Positions 33,901 to 45,100 of a stretch of 64,000 nt of DNA are shown here, one piece after another; within the stretch, counting starts at the first letter, position 1; every line of letters starts with the position of its first letter. The notes below the pieces were generated by a model. It was not told where the DNA came from. It saw only the letters and a list, made by a program, of their open reading frames with translations, and made no database searches. The translations under genes were made by a program, and so were the position numbers. The stretch is taken from assembly GCF_963678635.1 (NCBI RefSeq), contig NC_087063.1, positions 71,571,617-71,635,616 on the forward strand, given 5' to 3'. This DNA comes from Symsagittifera roscoffensis. Its lineage: Eukaryota; Xenacoelomorpha; Acoela; Convolutidae.

Positions 33901-36771
33901 ACCGGAAGTCACCATTTTGAAAAAAAGGGAAATGGCTCAAGGCGAGGACTCAACTATAAGACAACCTGACGGCAAACAAGTTGTGCTTACATTGGTCGAG
34001 AAGATCCCAGAGGACATACTTAGACAGACTACGGTACGAAAAAAGAAAGTGACTTTCAAGAAGGAAGCCGAACACCTAGGACCAGACCAAGAGTCCGGGG
34101 AGTGGTCGAAATCAGAAAGAAACAGTGAGGAAGAGAATTTGTCTGGGGAGTCGGATGATTGCGAGGAAGACTCAGAGAAGAGTGGCGATGACCAAGATAG
34201 TCTTTGCATGATATTAGCAGTGGAGAAAATGAGGAACCACGACAGAGAACTACAAACTGACTCTTCCGCAGGAACGTACAACCTAAAGCAACGGGATGAG
34301 TGCGGAGGAGAAGAGCCTGAGAAAATAACGGCGTCAAGGAAACCATTCAGGCAGCTATCGTGAAACTCAAACGTCAGAACGAACCTGGAACCGGACGATG
34401 ACAGGGAAATCTTGAGAAGGATAGTTTGCATTAAATTAAAAGACGACATCCACAGTCCCGGAGAACTGAATGGTCAAATGATGGTTTTGAAGGAACACGT
34501 CAAAGCGAGATACAGACTATCGGATCTGATACGAGCCCAAAAGAATGACAAGATGACGAGCAACCTCTCAAAATGGATCCGGAGTGGAGACAAGGAGAAA
34601 GAATACCTGAAGGAGGATAGTTACAAGATCTTGAGCCAGTTCTACAAGGAAAGAAGGGACTTACTCTATCACACAGCTGATGGTGTGATAACCTGCAAGA
34701 GGAAAGATGATGAAAAGATATTGCACAAGCATAATCTCATCATATTACCACAGCTATACTAGACGTAAGTGTTATTCAGATCGCACCACCAGATGGGACA
34801 TCAGGGGATAGACAAGGTACAACAAAGAAAACTACACATGTTTGATTGGCCGGGGTTGCGAAAGGCCTGCGAAAGGCTTGCGAAAGGTGGGTGAACGCAG
34901 GCTTGTCGTGTTTGCAAGTGAAAGACCCTAAAGAAAGGAAATTCCCACCTAAATCCGTGGAAAACTCGGAATTTAACGAGGTTGTGCAGATAAACCATTA
35001 GAAGATCGGCATGACGGATTCGGGATACAATCAGATACTGGTAATTTTAGACCACTTAGCGAAGCTGGCAGAAGCGGTGCCATGTCAGACGGCCTCAGCG
35101 TAAGAGACTTGTGATCAGTTGATAACACACTGGATATCACGATATGGTTGTCCGATGACATTCCAGTCGGACAATTGGAAAGCCTTCGTGGGGACCTGAC
35201 AAAGGAACTGATGAAGTGATCGCATATCGCTCAAGCGCACTCGACAACCTACCATCCTCAAACGAACGGATTAGTGTAAAGGCAGAACTGAACTCTGGCG
35301 AACATGCTCAAGTTAAATTGCTTGAGATACATGACAGATTGGGACAAATATCTGCCACAAATGGTAGGGGCGTATAATAGCACGCAGCACTCAACAACAG
35401 GGATTAGTCCTTTTATGATGTTAACTGGTAGAGAGAGAGAGAGAGAGAGAGAGAGAGCAATGCCCTTGACATTCTTCTATCCGGAATACAAAGGGAAGAA
35501 GATGTCGCCGCAGGCGTACGTGAAGGAAGCGGTCAGGAGGCAAGAAGAATGGAACGAGCTCTGTAGAAGGAACACGGCGCAGGCACAGATGAGACAGCGG
35601 AAAACGCACGATGAAAAAATACTTCAAGCAAAGCCGTATGCAGTGGGACAATACGTCTGGGTGTTCCAGAATGTCATACCCGCAAAAGGGACTAAGAAGT
35701 TACTGAAGAAATGGAGAGGACTATTTAGGATATCAGAGGTACATCAGCAGGGTCGGTCCTATTGCTTGATTACAGGACGTGCAGCGCACTACGAAAGCAT
35801 GAGATGCAACAGGTATGGTGACGACTTCTTGATTGACAAGATACAACCCGAGGAGATTGGAGAAGATTCGGTAAACATTGGCGACCTGGTAGCCGACGAG
35901 GAAAGGCAGATCATCTACGACAGCGAGCACTCTTTCCAGGAAGACTACTCTGTACCGGAACGAGAAATAGAACAGAGCGAGATAGTAAGGGGGAAAATAC
36001 AAATCTGAGGGTACTGGAGTAGATGCATAATCTTGAGACCAACGAGAGGGAGGCGCAGAACATCCAACAAGTCCACGTGTCAGCACTGAAGCACATGAAG
36101 ACAGGAAACCCACTATTTGGTTGGACAGCCACTGACCGGCCACTAGAAGAACCACCGGATAACTTGAGTCCAGCACCATCGACGGGGACGTCGATAAAAA
36201 CTTTTCCCGGGGAGTGGGGGTAGGACTTACCCACACCGAAAATTGGATGATTCAGAAGCTCACGGAACTGAAAGAGACTAACGTGTTGAAACTGGATAAG
36301 GAGGAAACCGAGCCTACCATAGGAAGAAACTCGACATACCTAACGAGTTTTCAGAGAACATCCTGATCACGGACAATGACCTCATTTTGTCAGATATTAC
36401 AAGTGCGATCTGCATAACAGCAGATATGAGCTTCAACACGAGACTGGAAGCAGACTTTAAAAGAGAATATCAAAACGTCAAGTTTCTATTCAGGCAGAGC
36501 CCAGGCTGCGCTTCCTCCGTCAGTTTAACAAGTTCCTGGTAAATATCTGTGCTTCTTGATGACGAGGGTCAACGAGAGGAACACGATAGACCCCGAGCAT
36601 GTGATGCTGGCGCTAACGAGGTTGAGGGACCTCATGGTCGAAGGAGGAATACGAGATGTCTCAATGCCGGTTTACTATCCAGACAGAGGCAGGTTGAGCC
36701 CAAGGGAGTTATACGTCATCCTACATGCAGTCTTTGCAGAAACGGAGATAGTGGTGCACCTACACAGGTAG
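30991..36771 (+). pseudogene. pol: Broken pol of element B (protease to macro-like domain)
   Basis: Fragments in order: protease with DTG changed to VTG (31083-31376), tether (31631-32038), RT (32025-32390 and 32510-32843), start of RNase H (32880-33412), long acidic linker (33818-34363), pre-integrase region (34412-34762), decayed integrase core (about 34763-35300), integrase C-terminal region (35304-36008) and the macro-like C-terminus (about 36410-36771). The RT has a 19-base deletion near 32389 relative to A, and its catalytic box now reads G-D-Y (32736-32741) instead of G-D-D. Integrase catalytic regions carry stops and frameshifts. Dead copy, useful as a comparison for element C. Confidence 0.82.
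35433..35458 (+). repeat. GA microsatellite inside element B pol
   Basis: About thirteen GA dinucleotides in a place where element C has only 'GGGAGAGAG'. It is a local expansion in the dead copy that keeps the local frame as an Arg-Glu run. Confidence 0.85.
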
Positions 36772-36867
36772 TACTACTTGAGTATCGCCTGAGCTTTGAA
36801 TGAACATGGAGGTCTTGAGTTGGGGGGCACAGGGTTCTTGAGCTAAGTGGGAGGGCGCATGAGTCAG

Positions 36868-37077
36868 GTAGGTGAATTTTAACGTAATTGGCATGACAAT
36901 TGAAGTTTGAAGAGTTAGTGGTGCTAAAGCATGAAATGAATCTGCATCTTTTTAACATCTTAGTTCATTCATTTGAATGGAGTTATTCAGATAATTCCTT
37001 AAAGGTACTAATGGGAGGGGTTTTTAGGCCAGGCATGGGCAAAAACATCTTAGTCTAAAAACAAAATCTATTTTCAG
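36868..37077 (+). other. Candidate intron between pol and ORF3, element B
   Basis: 5' site TCAG|GTAGGTGA at 36868 and 3' site TCTATTTTCAG|AT ending at 37077, giving 210 nt. Element C has the same pair at equivalent positions (55846-56063, 218 nt) although the sequence between has diverged. 'ATTGGCATGACAATTGAA' inside is conserved in both. Confidence 0.5.
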
Positions 37078-37174
37078 ATTGATTTGCAAATTGAATTGAC
37101 AATAAAACTACACCCACTCGAACAAGAACAAGAAAGATCTCGAACGCTTCTTCACTAGCAGTACTAGAGAAGGA

Positions 37175-37300
37175 TTTTTCTTGAGTTGGTTTAGTAAAAA
37201 TATTTCTTGAGTTGGTTTGGTAAAGATATTTTTTGAAATGGTTTGGGAAAGGTATGTCTTGAGTTGGTTCGGGAAAGGTATTTCTTGAGTTGGTTGATAC
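37175..37300 (+). repeat. 26-bp tandem repeats in the ORF3 leader of element B
   Basis: Five units with 'CTTGAGTTGGTT' (one as TTTGAAATGGTT) at 37180, 37206, 37232, 37258 and 37284, exactly 26 apart. The ORF3 start codon follows at 37327. Element C has a shorter set built on ATTCTTGAG(C/T) at 56191-56240. Bases 36772-36867 and 37078-37174 hold nothing else I can name. Confidence 0.8.
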
Positions 37301-37326
37301 GCTAGATCACTAGAAAAAAATCAACG

Positions 37327-40300
37327 ATGGCGGATCATTTCTGGAAGTCATCCAGCCAGCGGCGCTCAAAAGACCCACCCTTGATGAGCTATACAAGCGC
37401 TTGAGGAACCTTGTTTATACGCAAGTGGACGAAAGACTAGCGGTGATGTTGAACGCCATCTTGCAACTGGAAGCACAAGGCGAATGCAGGGAGTCAGCGA
37501 CGTAAGCCGTGTTGATGGTGGGATACACTTCAGACGGAGTATCAAACCAGGAGCAGACCAAATGGTTGTCCTGAAATGTGGATGGAGGCCTGAGGGTGCA
37601 TGAACTCGCGAAGAACCCTGGCTTGAGTAACGACACGGAATATGGTGCGGGAGAATTTCCACTTCCGACCAGGCCTCAAGCAGGAGCAGCGACTCTGTTC
37701 ACGAGTAAGCCAATGCCGAAGTTCCGCTAACAGCAAAAAAGAAGAGCCGTATCCGGATCTCGGCAGTATGATGAGGGAGTTGGAAAGGTCCCAGAGGGAA
37801 CGGGACAAAGCCATTCTGGATAGGGATCAGGCGGCTCTGGAAAGGGATCAAGCCCAGCTTGATCGCGAGCAGGCAATCCTTGAGCGAGATAAGGCGATTC
37901 TTGATCGGGATCCGCTGATGGCTGACTGAGTGCAAGCGCAGAGGTTACAAGAAGCGTGGCCAATTGTGATCAAATAAAGTCAGAATTGGACCGGCTACAA
38001 AGGAGGCAGCAAATGGTCGCGAATGGTGAAGAGTTAAAAAAAGACGAAGACTGAGCACGTGGTAACAAAAAATCCAGACCAGAGTCGAGAATGGAAGTGA
38101 ATGAAGCACCCATATCGAGCGGCCGCTTCAAACTGGACCGCGTGGCTCAGGAACACATGAACGAAGGTTTGGAGGCATGGATGCCACCTGAGCCCATTCC
38201 TTCCGTGAGGAATCTGGAGGCGAATCGAGTTAGACCACTAATGGACCTTGCGCTGCCAGGACTGACGTCCAGCTCGACTAGCGGCAGCCAATCCGGAACG
38301 GGAACGTCACGCCTCAGGGAATTGCAAGAGAGGTTGCAGGCGAAAACTCTTGAGAACGCTGCACGTGAGCAGCGATCAACCACCTGGAGGGAGCACTTAG
38401 TGAGGAACGTAGTGATCTCGAGTTACAAGAAGAACGTTGACGGAGGTACCACCGGTATAATCGAGAAGACTGACTAGCTGCGCAACGAGAGAGAAGAGAT
38501 GCCTTCCATAACGCTACGTGGGCAGAGTAATTTGCCCAACCGAGAATACCCGAAGGCACGATACAGTTAATAAATGTGGACAGTCTCGTCCGAGCCCTGA
38601 CAAGGATCCAGGCCCATTGGCAGGTGGGAATCTTGAGTTTCTTTGGCGCAGCGATACCCCAGATGTTGGCGTTCTTGCAGATTTTGGAGATGGGGAAGAT
38701 ATACACATTTACGTTGATGATGGGAACCAACGACGTGTCCAGAGGCGAAGCAAGAAAAATGATGAGGCTTCAAGACAAAGTAAGCTGCATTCTTGAGGAG
38801 CTAAGAATATACCTGGAGCCAACAATCCTCACCATCTGCACCGTTACTTATGACATGATGGCAGACCAGAATGCGAGGGAGATGAACGAGAGGGTGCGAA
38901 AAACCAACGAGATAATCAGACAAATCCAGCAGAGAAGTGTTCTGCCCATGAGTGTGCTTGGTGTAGCGAGAATGATTGAAGATTCCCTGCCGGAGGATGC
39001 ATCCTCGGATTGTGTCCACTTCGACAGGCCAAGGAGTACAGAGTGGCTGAATGGCGTCTTCCAGAGGCATATAAATTTTCCTGAGTCGGATCTACTGGAG
39101 AGGGGGCAATTCAACTTTGTTCCACCCCCGATACCTCCCTTCTTTTTAGCGCGGTCGCTAACTGATCGCGTGGGGAGAAAGATTGACTCGAGAGGTAGCT
39201 CAACAAGTAGCAGGAGCAGACAGTTGAGGTCGACAGCCATGGAAGGAGACAAGGAGGAATCTTCTAGGCCCCAGAGTTCTGTTGTGTCGTCAGTGGTGGT
39301 GGTAGACAGCAAGAAGAAGGTGGAAGTTCCTGGGGAGGAAAGCAGAACCCGGTGCCTGTAGCGAATGGAGGATTTAGATCTTGAGGATCTAGCCTGCCGA
39401 CAAGAGTTGACGGAGGCCTTGGTGATCAGTAGGTTGTCACATGAGGACTTGAGCAATCACTATTGTGTGGACTGGCTAAAGGCCCATGAGGCGCACTTCT
39501 CCCGAACCAAGACACTGGAAACGGCGGTTTTGACGGGAATTCCCCAGAGAACAATAATGGGGCCAATCAATTACAGACCTCTCAAAGAGCTGGGAAGTCC
39601 AGGCTTCATAGTGGATCCCCCCAAGCATCGGAATAGTGTGGCCAGGATTAGAGTGGCGATACCCGCGCAGCTTACGGCGGTGGACAAGCTTCTTGAGCCA
39701 TAGAGTAAGGGACTTCCTGATACAGCCTACATGGGTGCGAAACTTGCGGAAGACCCAAGGTACGGGAGATCCTGCGGAACTTCACGCTGGCCAAGATGTT
39801 AGCGAGTAATGATTGGTCTGATCCTCGAGCGGCGAGAGCGATCATCGTAGCAGGGTTGGACTTTGAGGGGACGTCACCGAAGTTGCTTTGGCCAGAAACC
39901 TTGGTGTACCTACTACCAGGGATGGAGCTAAATCAAATGTTGACCCTGATTGTAGCGGTAAAGTCAGAAACACCGTGTGAACCGGAGCTTTTATTGTTTG
40001 CAGGAATGAATGATCACCTCACGCGGCGGGTCTGCTTCTCTGAGAAGCGGGGAGCATACAACAAAGAAGATCTGGGAGGCGATTCAGACGCTGTTTGCAG
40101 CAATGAATGAAGCGCAGGAACTGGTGGCAGCCTGGTTGGGATTGAAGACAAGGGTGGTATTCGCGTCATCGCTGGGTTACGCGAGTATGCCACCTGCTTT
40201 ACAATTAGTTTACGCCATGTTCGTTCTGATTGCAGAGGAAAACGGATGGCGGAAGCTGATGGCGGCCCCAAATCGCGAGCTAGAACCGGTGAACTTGAGA

Positions 40301-41100
40301 ACCTTGTAGTCGGAAGTGGCGGCGGCGTGGGCGGATGTGTCCCACGCTCTAAGGGCTTTTACGAGCTTGCGGACATCCTGATTGTCGAGGTTTCGTACCT
40401 CGGCCGACAACTGAAGTTCAACCCGGAAGTGGGGGACGACCATCCAGTGATAGCTCATCTGACAGCCAGCCTGTGGTTCCGGAGTATGGAGCCGACGATC
40501 ACGAGTTCCACTAGCAAGACGAGGGGGGCAAACAACGAGAGAAAGAATGTGGCGGCAGCCGAAAAACAAGTGGAATTGATGGTATACCGTCTAAAACAAG
40601 AGCGAGGAAGATGGCCGTTCCTGACACCGAGACTTGAGAATGTGACGGACAAAACGAGAGAGTTCTCCACCACTAGTGAAGCAGGTATGGAAGTTTCTGG
40701 AGGAACAACTGGAAGTGCCAGAAGAGAGAGAGAGATAGAGATGACAGTGGGGAGATTCGTCACGGCTGCAAACGAAGTGACCATTGGAGGCTTTTGGAGA
40801 GAGCACGTGAAGGGCGAACTGAAGACCAGGAGGGACTACGAGATCTTGAGATTCTTGAGTTCATACTGGGAGAAGAAGTATCTGAAGGAGGTGTTCTTCG
40901 AGGGGAACGCGATATTCGAGAAGTTCGTGCAAGATCTCTTGAGCATGCCGATCAACCTCCTACTGGCCCTGTACTTGGTATACCCCAGGTACCTGTTTAA
41001 AATGGGCCCGTCATATATGTTCAGCAGAGGTTTGGAGACGCTCCGAATTGACGGATACTTGACTCTTATACTCCTGACACATGGCTGAGGACACATGCTG
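37327..41100 (+). pseudogene. Broken ORF3 (SGNH hydrolase protein) of element B
   Basis: Colinear with ORF3 of element C (56276-60565) but broken. The ATG at 37327 matches the C start, and a 2-base insertion shifts the frame within about 15 codons. Later pieces are at 37642-37929 (coiled coil), 38091-38477, 38576-39361 (SGNH domain), 39365-39703, 39796-40309 and 40246-41088. In the SGNH domain the Ser codon and the G-T-N-D block remain, but the conserved Gly before Asp-Ser is Val (38576-38584). The second SGNH-like domain keeps G-M-N-D and is then frameshifted. The similarity ends at about 41085, equivalent to 60055 in C, where a large deletion begins. Confidence 0.85.
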
Positions 41101-42137
41101 AGGAAAAAGCCTGGGAGCTGTGCCAGGGGACCAAAGAGAGAACTTGGGTGAGATCTGGGGGAGGAACTCTTGAGCTTGGTAAACGAAAACACGAGTGATT
41201 TCGAGAGGCAAAACACGATCGGGAAAGCGATGACTAAGGCCACAGCTATAGAAGGGAAGGACGTTACACAAGAGAAGATGATGGAAATTGAGCCTCTCTT
41301 GGAAGCTTCGGGAGATTGTAACCTCCGGAGTATCAACCTGACACATGACAAATGCCCATGCCACTGCCTGGCGCAGACAGTGTGGTATCCGGAGCATTCG
41401 AACCTCTGCTTGATATGGGACGTGGAAGAAATTTTGTCGGTCGGGTTACCTGACCATCAGCAGAGGGTCAGCCTTTTCGATGAGTTCGATGCTGGCATTG
41501 CGATGGATCGAGTAAAATATGACGAAATAACGAGAGTCGAAAGCACCTACAGCGGAATCAATACATGCCATTGACTAGAACCGGAGGCTTGAGTTGTTTG
41601 AGACTGCGTGCAAAGTATTCTCTATACCTATGGAGGTGAGGCACTTGTGGAGTCGCATAAGATTCTTCTCATGGTTTCGAGCGACGTTGACGTCTTGATT
41701 ATACACGGTGTAGAAGGATCTCATGAAGAAACATCACAAGGAGTATCGACAGTTCCTGGTCGCAATTGGACTGGAAGCTTTCAAGAGGTCCTTGTTAAAC
41801 CATCGTAATGCGATAACCACGGGTTGGAAAAGAGCTGGTAGAGTGTCTCAAGACAATACCAAAGCGAGGGAGTCGATATTGGAGGTAGAATTGGCGAAAA
41901 ACGTGAGCCTGAGTTTGCACAATTCCTTTTGCAGGAATAGGGAGCCTAAAGTGAAAGGTCTACCGAATCAAACGAAAAAACTACAAAAGCAAAGGGCGTG
42001 GATGCGGTCCTATGAACAGTTGAAGGCGTGGGAAGAGATCGTGATCAGTTCCGATGACGAAGAAGAACTGGCAAGGCAGATTACGATGTCGGATGTGTCA
42101 GGAACCAGTACCTCGAAAACAAGGAGCCCGAATTGAA
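41101..42137 (+). pseudogene. ORF4 C-terminal remnant, first (broken) copy
   Basis: After the deletion the sequence resumes with a frame at 41170-41574 whose 3' half reads into a Cys/His-rich start (CPCHCLAQTVWYP) at about 41349. It is frameshifted at about 41490-41580 and again before 41723, then continues at 41723-42136. It matches the intact 42279-43079 ORF over its whole length with clear divergence. Inference: this is the C-terminal end of the protein encoded by ORF4, whose matching part in element C lies beyond the right edge of the window. Confidence 0.65.
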
Positions 42138-42290
42138 GAGGGTGTTTAGGGGTTGGTTCTTTCTTGAGTCGTGAGTGGTACAAAGAAAAAGGGGCTTGAG
42201 TGTGAACTCAGATGAAATCTGAGGGCACGGAAAAACAATTTTATTTAAAAAAATTATTGTTACTAGTATATTAAATTTATGTATAAGTCA
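42138..42290 (+). other. 3' tail with polypurine tract, first copy
   Basis: Non-coding tail after the ORF4 remnant. A polypurine tract AAAGAAAAAGGGG lies at 42182-42194, followed by CTTGAGTG. A matching tail with its own tract follows the second copy at 43080-43230. The sequence position and the TG two bases after the tract fit the start of a 3' LTR at about 42197. Confidence 0.55.
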
Positions 42291-43079
42291 AAATGCCCAT
42301 GCCACTGTTTAGCGCAAACGGTGTGGTATCCAGATCACAAGAACCTTTGCCTGGTGTGGGATATGGAAGAAATCCGGTCGATCGGACTACCGGATCACCG
42401 ACAGAAGGTGAAGATCTTGGTAGTGAGTACGATGTTGGCTCTGAGATGGATAGAAGAGAATATAACGAAGTATCGGGAAGCGGGGACGCCAACGGCTGAG
42501 TCAATATACGCGATAGACTACAGTAGGAGACTCGAGTTGTTTGAGACTGCGTGCAAGGTATTCGCCATACCAACGGAAGTCAGACATGTCTGGAGCCGTT
42601 TGAGGTACTTCCCATGGTTTCGGGCGACGCTGACGTCCTGGTTGTACATGACAACGAAAGATCACATGAGAAAACATCGAAAAGAGTATCGACAGTTCCA
42701 GGCCGAGATTGGGCCGGAAGCTTTCAAGAGACCCCTGTTAACCCATCGTAATGCAATCACGACAGGATGGAAGAGAGTGGGTAAAATGTCTAGAGACAAT
42801 ACCAAGGCGAGGGAATCGATACTAGAGGAGGACCTGGCGAAGAACGTGAGCTTGAGCCTGCACAACTCCTTTTGTTTGAACCGGGAATCTAGGGTGAAGG
42901 CACTACCCAACCAAGCAAAGAGGTTGCAAGAGCAAAGAGAATGGATGCGATCCTACGAGAAGCTGAAGGCTTGGGAGGAGATTGTGATTAGCTCCGATGA
43001 TGAAGAGGAACTGTTGAGACAGTTTGCCGTATCATGTACTTCAGGGTGCAGTACCTCCAAGGCGAAGAGTGCGAGATGA
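42279..43079 (+). CDS. Intact 266-residue ORF: ORF4 C-terminal domain, second copy
   Basis: Uninterrupted ORF beginning with Met-Tyr-Lys-Ser-Lys and then CPCHCLAQ. I do not recognise the family. It has an N-terminal Cys/His cluster, a largely helical-looking charged middle and an acidic end (SSDDEEELL) before TGA. The start codon and first five codons come from the non-coding tail of the first copy, so the ORF's start was created by the duplication junction (CAAAATG|CCCATGCC, with 'AAATGC' shared by both partners). Compared with the broken first copy it keeps its frame throughout. It may be expressed as a small protein, or it may only be the still-open end of a dead ORF4. Confidence 0.55.
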   Translation: MYKSKCPCHCLAQTVWYPDHKNLCLVWDMEEIRSIGLPDHRQKVKILVVSTMLALRWIEENITKYREAGTPTAESIYAIDYSRRLELFETACKVFAIPTEVRHVWSRLRYFPWFRATLTSWLYMTTKDHMRKHRKEYRQFQAEIGPEAFKRPLLTHRNAITTGWKRVGKMSRDNTKARESILEEDLAKNVSLSLHNSFCLNRESRVKALPNQAKRLQEQREWMRSYEKLKAWEEIVISSDDEEELLRQFAVSCTSGCSTSKAKSAR

Positions 43080-43110
43080 GCAGGTGGCTCGAATGGATCT
43101 TGAGTCTTGA

Positions 43111-43124
43111 GAGGGAAAGGGGGG
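43111..43124 (+). other. Polypurine tract, probable 3' LTR start of element B
   Basis: GAGGGAAAGGGGGG-type purine run, followed by CTTGAGCG. TG at 43127 would be the first LTR base pair by the usual gypsy rule. It parallels the tract at 42182-42194. Confidence 0.5.
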
Positions 43125-44517
43125 CTTGAGCGTGGATCCGGGTGAAACTTGGATTCACGAAAAAGAAGTTTTAACAAAGCAAATATTGTTATTAATATAC
43201 TATATTTATTATATAAATCAAAATGCTGCATGACAATTTCCTGATTGAATAGGACAAAAGAAATTTTAAATGATTGGCTTGGAAAGCAAGAATTCAAAGG
43301 TGCAGGTGTGTGCAGATTTTGATTGCTGTTTAGCGATAGTGTGAAAATTTTACATGGCTGTGAATTTTGGGGTGTAGATAAGCTTAAGTCTGCTGCAAAC
43401 TTCTGTAAATGACCACTGGCACTGTATCTTGAGTAACACTCGGTTTTCTGGGACTCACTGGCAGAAGACAGCACGCGATGAGGACATCGATCTCGAGTCC
43501 GGGGAGTATGTGCCAGTCGGTCATATTTGGAAGTTTGACCTTGAGAGAAGCAAAAAGCACTTAATTTTGGAGTGAAATTTAATTTTTCAAAATTTCGAAT
43601 GGAACCTGTCATGCACGATTTTCTCGCGATAACTGAAAATCAGAAAAGAGAAGTCAGAACGATCGAGTGACAATCGCGGGAAAGTTGCTAGAAAAATCAG
43701 TGGGAAATTGCTATTCGCAATTTCAGTAGCAATAATAATCGAGAGTAGAGCTGTCCCATCTGAAACAGAGACGAGCGCATTCCCACGAACTGGATTGTTG
43801 TGACTGGAGTACTATTATTAACTGGACCAGAGTGAACCTTAGGTGGAAAGGTGGACAGCTAGAGTGTCCCAATGGTTCACGAGAACTCACAGTCTAGAGT
43901 AAAAAACTTGTTTTGTTATTGAAACTGACTAACATTAAACTCATCTTAGTTACTTTATTGATTCTTGAGTTGCTTACCGACTTATTTACTTCCTGGTTCT
44001 TGAGCGTGCTACAATGTGAGTACTAATTTAAATTTCTAGAGTGTGTTTTATAATTGTTATGTTGAGGTAAGGCGAGTTTTAGGTTGATCCATCTGAAATG
44101 GATCAAAGTTCCACTGTCTAATAAAAAGTAACTTAACGGATTGTTCCAACCCGGTTTTTAACGGCGTTCATGTATTTTGGGTATCTAGAGACCTGAGTAT
44201 GGGGACGTTATTAATTCTAGAGTGGGGGGATATTTTAGTAGTAGCCTTTAAGCTGTAATGGGTCGTAGTCTCATGTCACAAGCGAACCAAATTGGCTCCG
44301 ACTGATTTGAGGTACAAAAACACAAGAGATAGTGTCCCTGACTCTTGAGCCAATGGTTATAGGGCCTATTTTTCTTAAGCCTCATGTGTGACTGCAGTAG
44401 ACGAATGTTACATAGTGTTTTTATGGCGCTCCTGGGTGTTTACGACATCAAGACTACGGAGTCGAACCCACTTGAGACAGCTTCGGGCTGAATGCCCATT
44501 CTAGAGTACCGGCGGTA
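43125..44517 (+). other. LTR-like region between elements B and C (left part)
   Basis: Non-coding. 43125-43230 matches the tail at 42195-42290, and 43506-43850 is a diverged match to the last 340 bases of X (from 'GTGCCAGTCGGTCATATTTGG' to 'GGACCAGAGTGAAC'). The remainder, 43851-44517, is AT-rich and unique in this window, with many CTTGAG words. The TATA/initiator pair seen in X is not present here. Likely 3' LTR of B and/or 5' LTR of C; boundaries unresolved. Confidence 0.55.
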
Positions 44518-44820
44518 CGGTTCGACAGGAACGTGCAAACCTTCCGGTTGTACCGTGATAGCTTTTTAAGAAAACTCAAGAAAACTTCCTGGTACGCTCT
44601 CCGAACGAGGCTTAGCTAACCGAGTAAAGGGGGGCAACTAGGGGGACAAAAACACGAGCAAAAAGACAAAAAGCGAAACAAAAACCATAAAACGAAAAAA
44701 GACAGTGACTTTGACACCAGATTAGTTGGATCAAACCTTTATATTAATTAAATAGTATACCCATACTGTTTTACAAGTTCGATCGTTTCGATCAACCTAG
44801 CAATTTAACCCAGTAACCTC

Positions 44821-44826
44821 AATAAA
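44821..44826 (+). promoter_or_regulatory. Candidate poly(A) signal in P of element C
   Basis: AATAAA followed within 10 bases by a GT-rich run (GTGTGGGGCGTTGT). This fits a polyadenylation site in an LTR. The array copies of P lack AATAAA at this place. Confidence 0.35.
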
Positions 44827-44890
44827 GAGCCCGAGTGTGGGGCGTTGTCAAGGGTTTTTAGATAGCTTGGAACTTAGCTGGACAACAAGG

Positions 44891-45060
44891 AGACTTGACT
44901 GGAAGAGGTGACCAGCCGAGTGGGAAAGTGGTTCAGGAGCACTTGAGCTGAACCAATAGGAGACTTGACTGGAAGAGGTGACCAGCCGAGTGGGAAAGTG
45001 GTTCAGGAGCACTTGAGCTGAACCAATAGGAGACTGGACTGGAACAGGTGACCAGTCGAG
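44891..45060 (+). repeat. 70-bp tandem duplication in P of element C
   Basis: 'AGACTTGACTGGAAGAGG' begins at 44891 and 44961, exactly 70 apart and identical over the unit. A partial third copy (AGACTGGACTGG) begins at 45031. Confidence 0.85.
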
Positions 45061-45100
45061 TGGGAAAGCAGCCAAGAAGGATTTGGCAATTCTCGAGTTC

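Larger units (their letters stand above)
28283..43124 (+). mobile_element. Element B: dead giant Ty3/gypsy-type copy (gag-pol-ORF3-ORF4 remnant)
   Basis: Colinear with element C through gag, pol, the pol-ORF3 gap and most of ORF3. It then jumps from a point in ORF3 equivalent to about 60055 in element C to a C-terminal ORF4 segment that lies outside this window in C. All major ORFs are broken. The right end is taken at a polypurine tract at 43111-43124. Confidence 0.8.
44518..45100 (+). repeat. P segment upstream of element C (diverged)
   Basis: Clear but diverged match to the P copies at 2831-18747, from 'GTTCGACAGGAACGTGCAAAC' region through the A-rich stretch, the TTAATTA core and the 'GGTGACCAGCCGAGTGGG' repeats. 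This places P within the element's 5' non-coding region. Confidence 0.78.
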
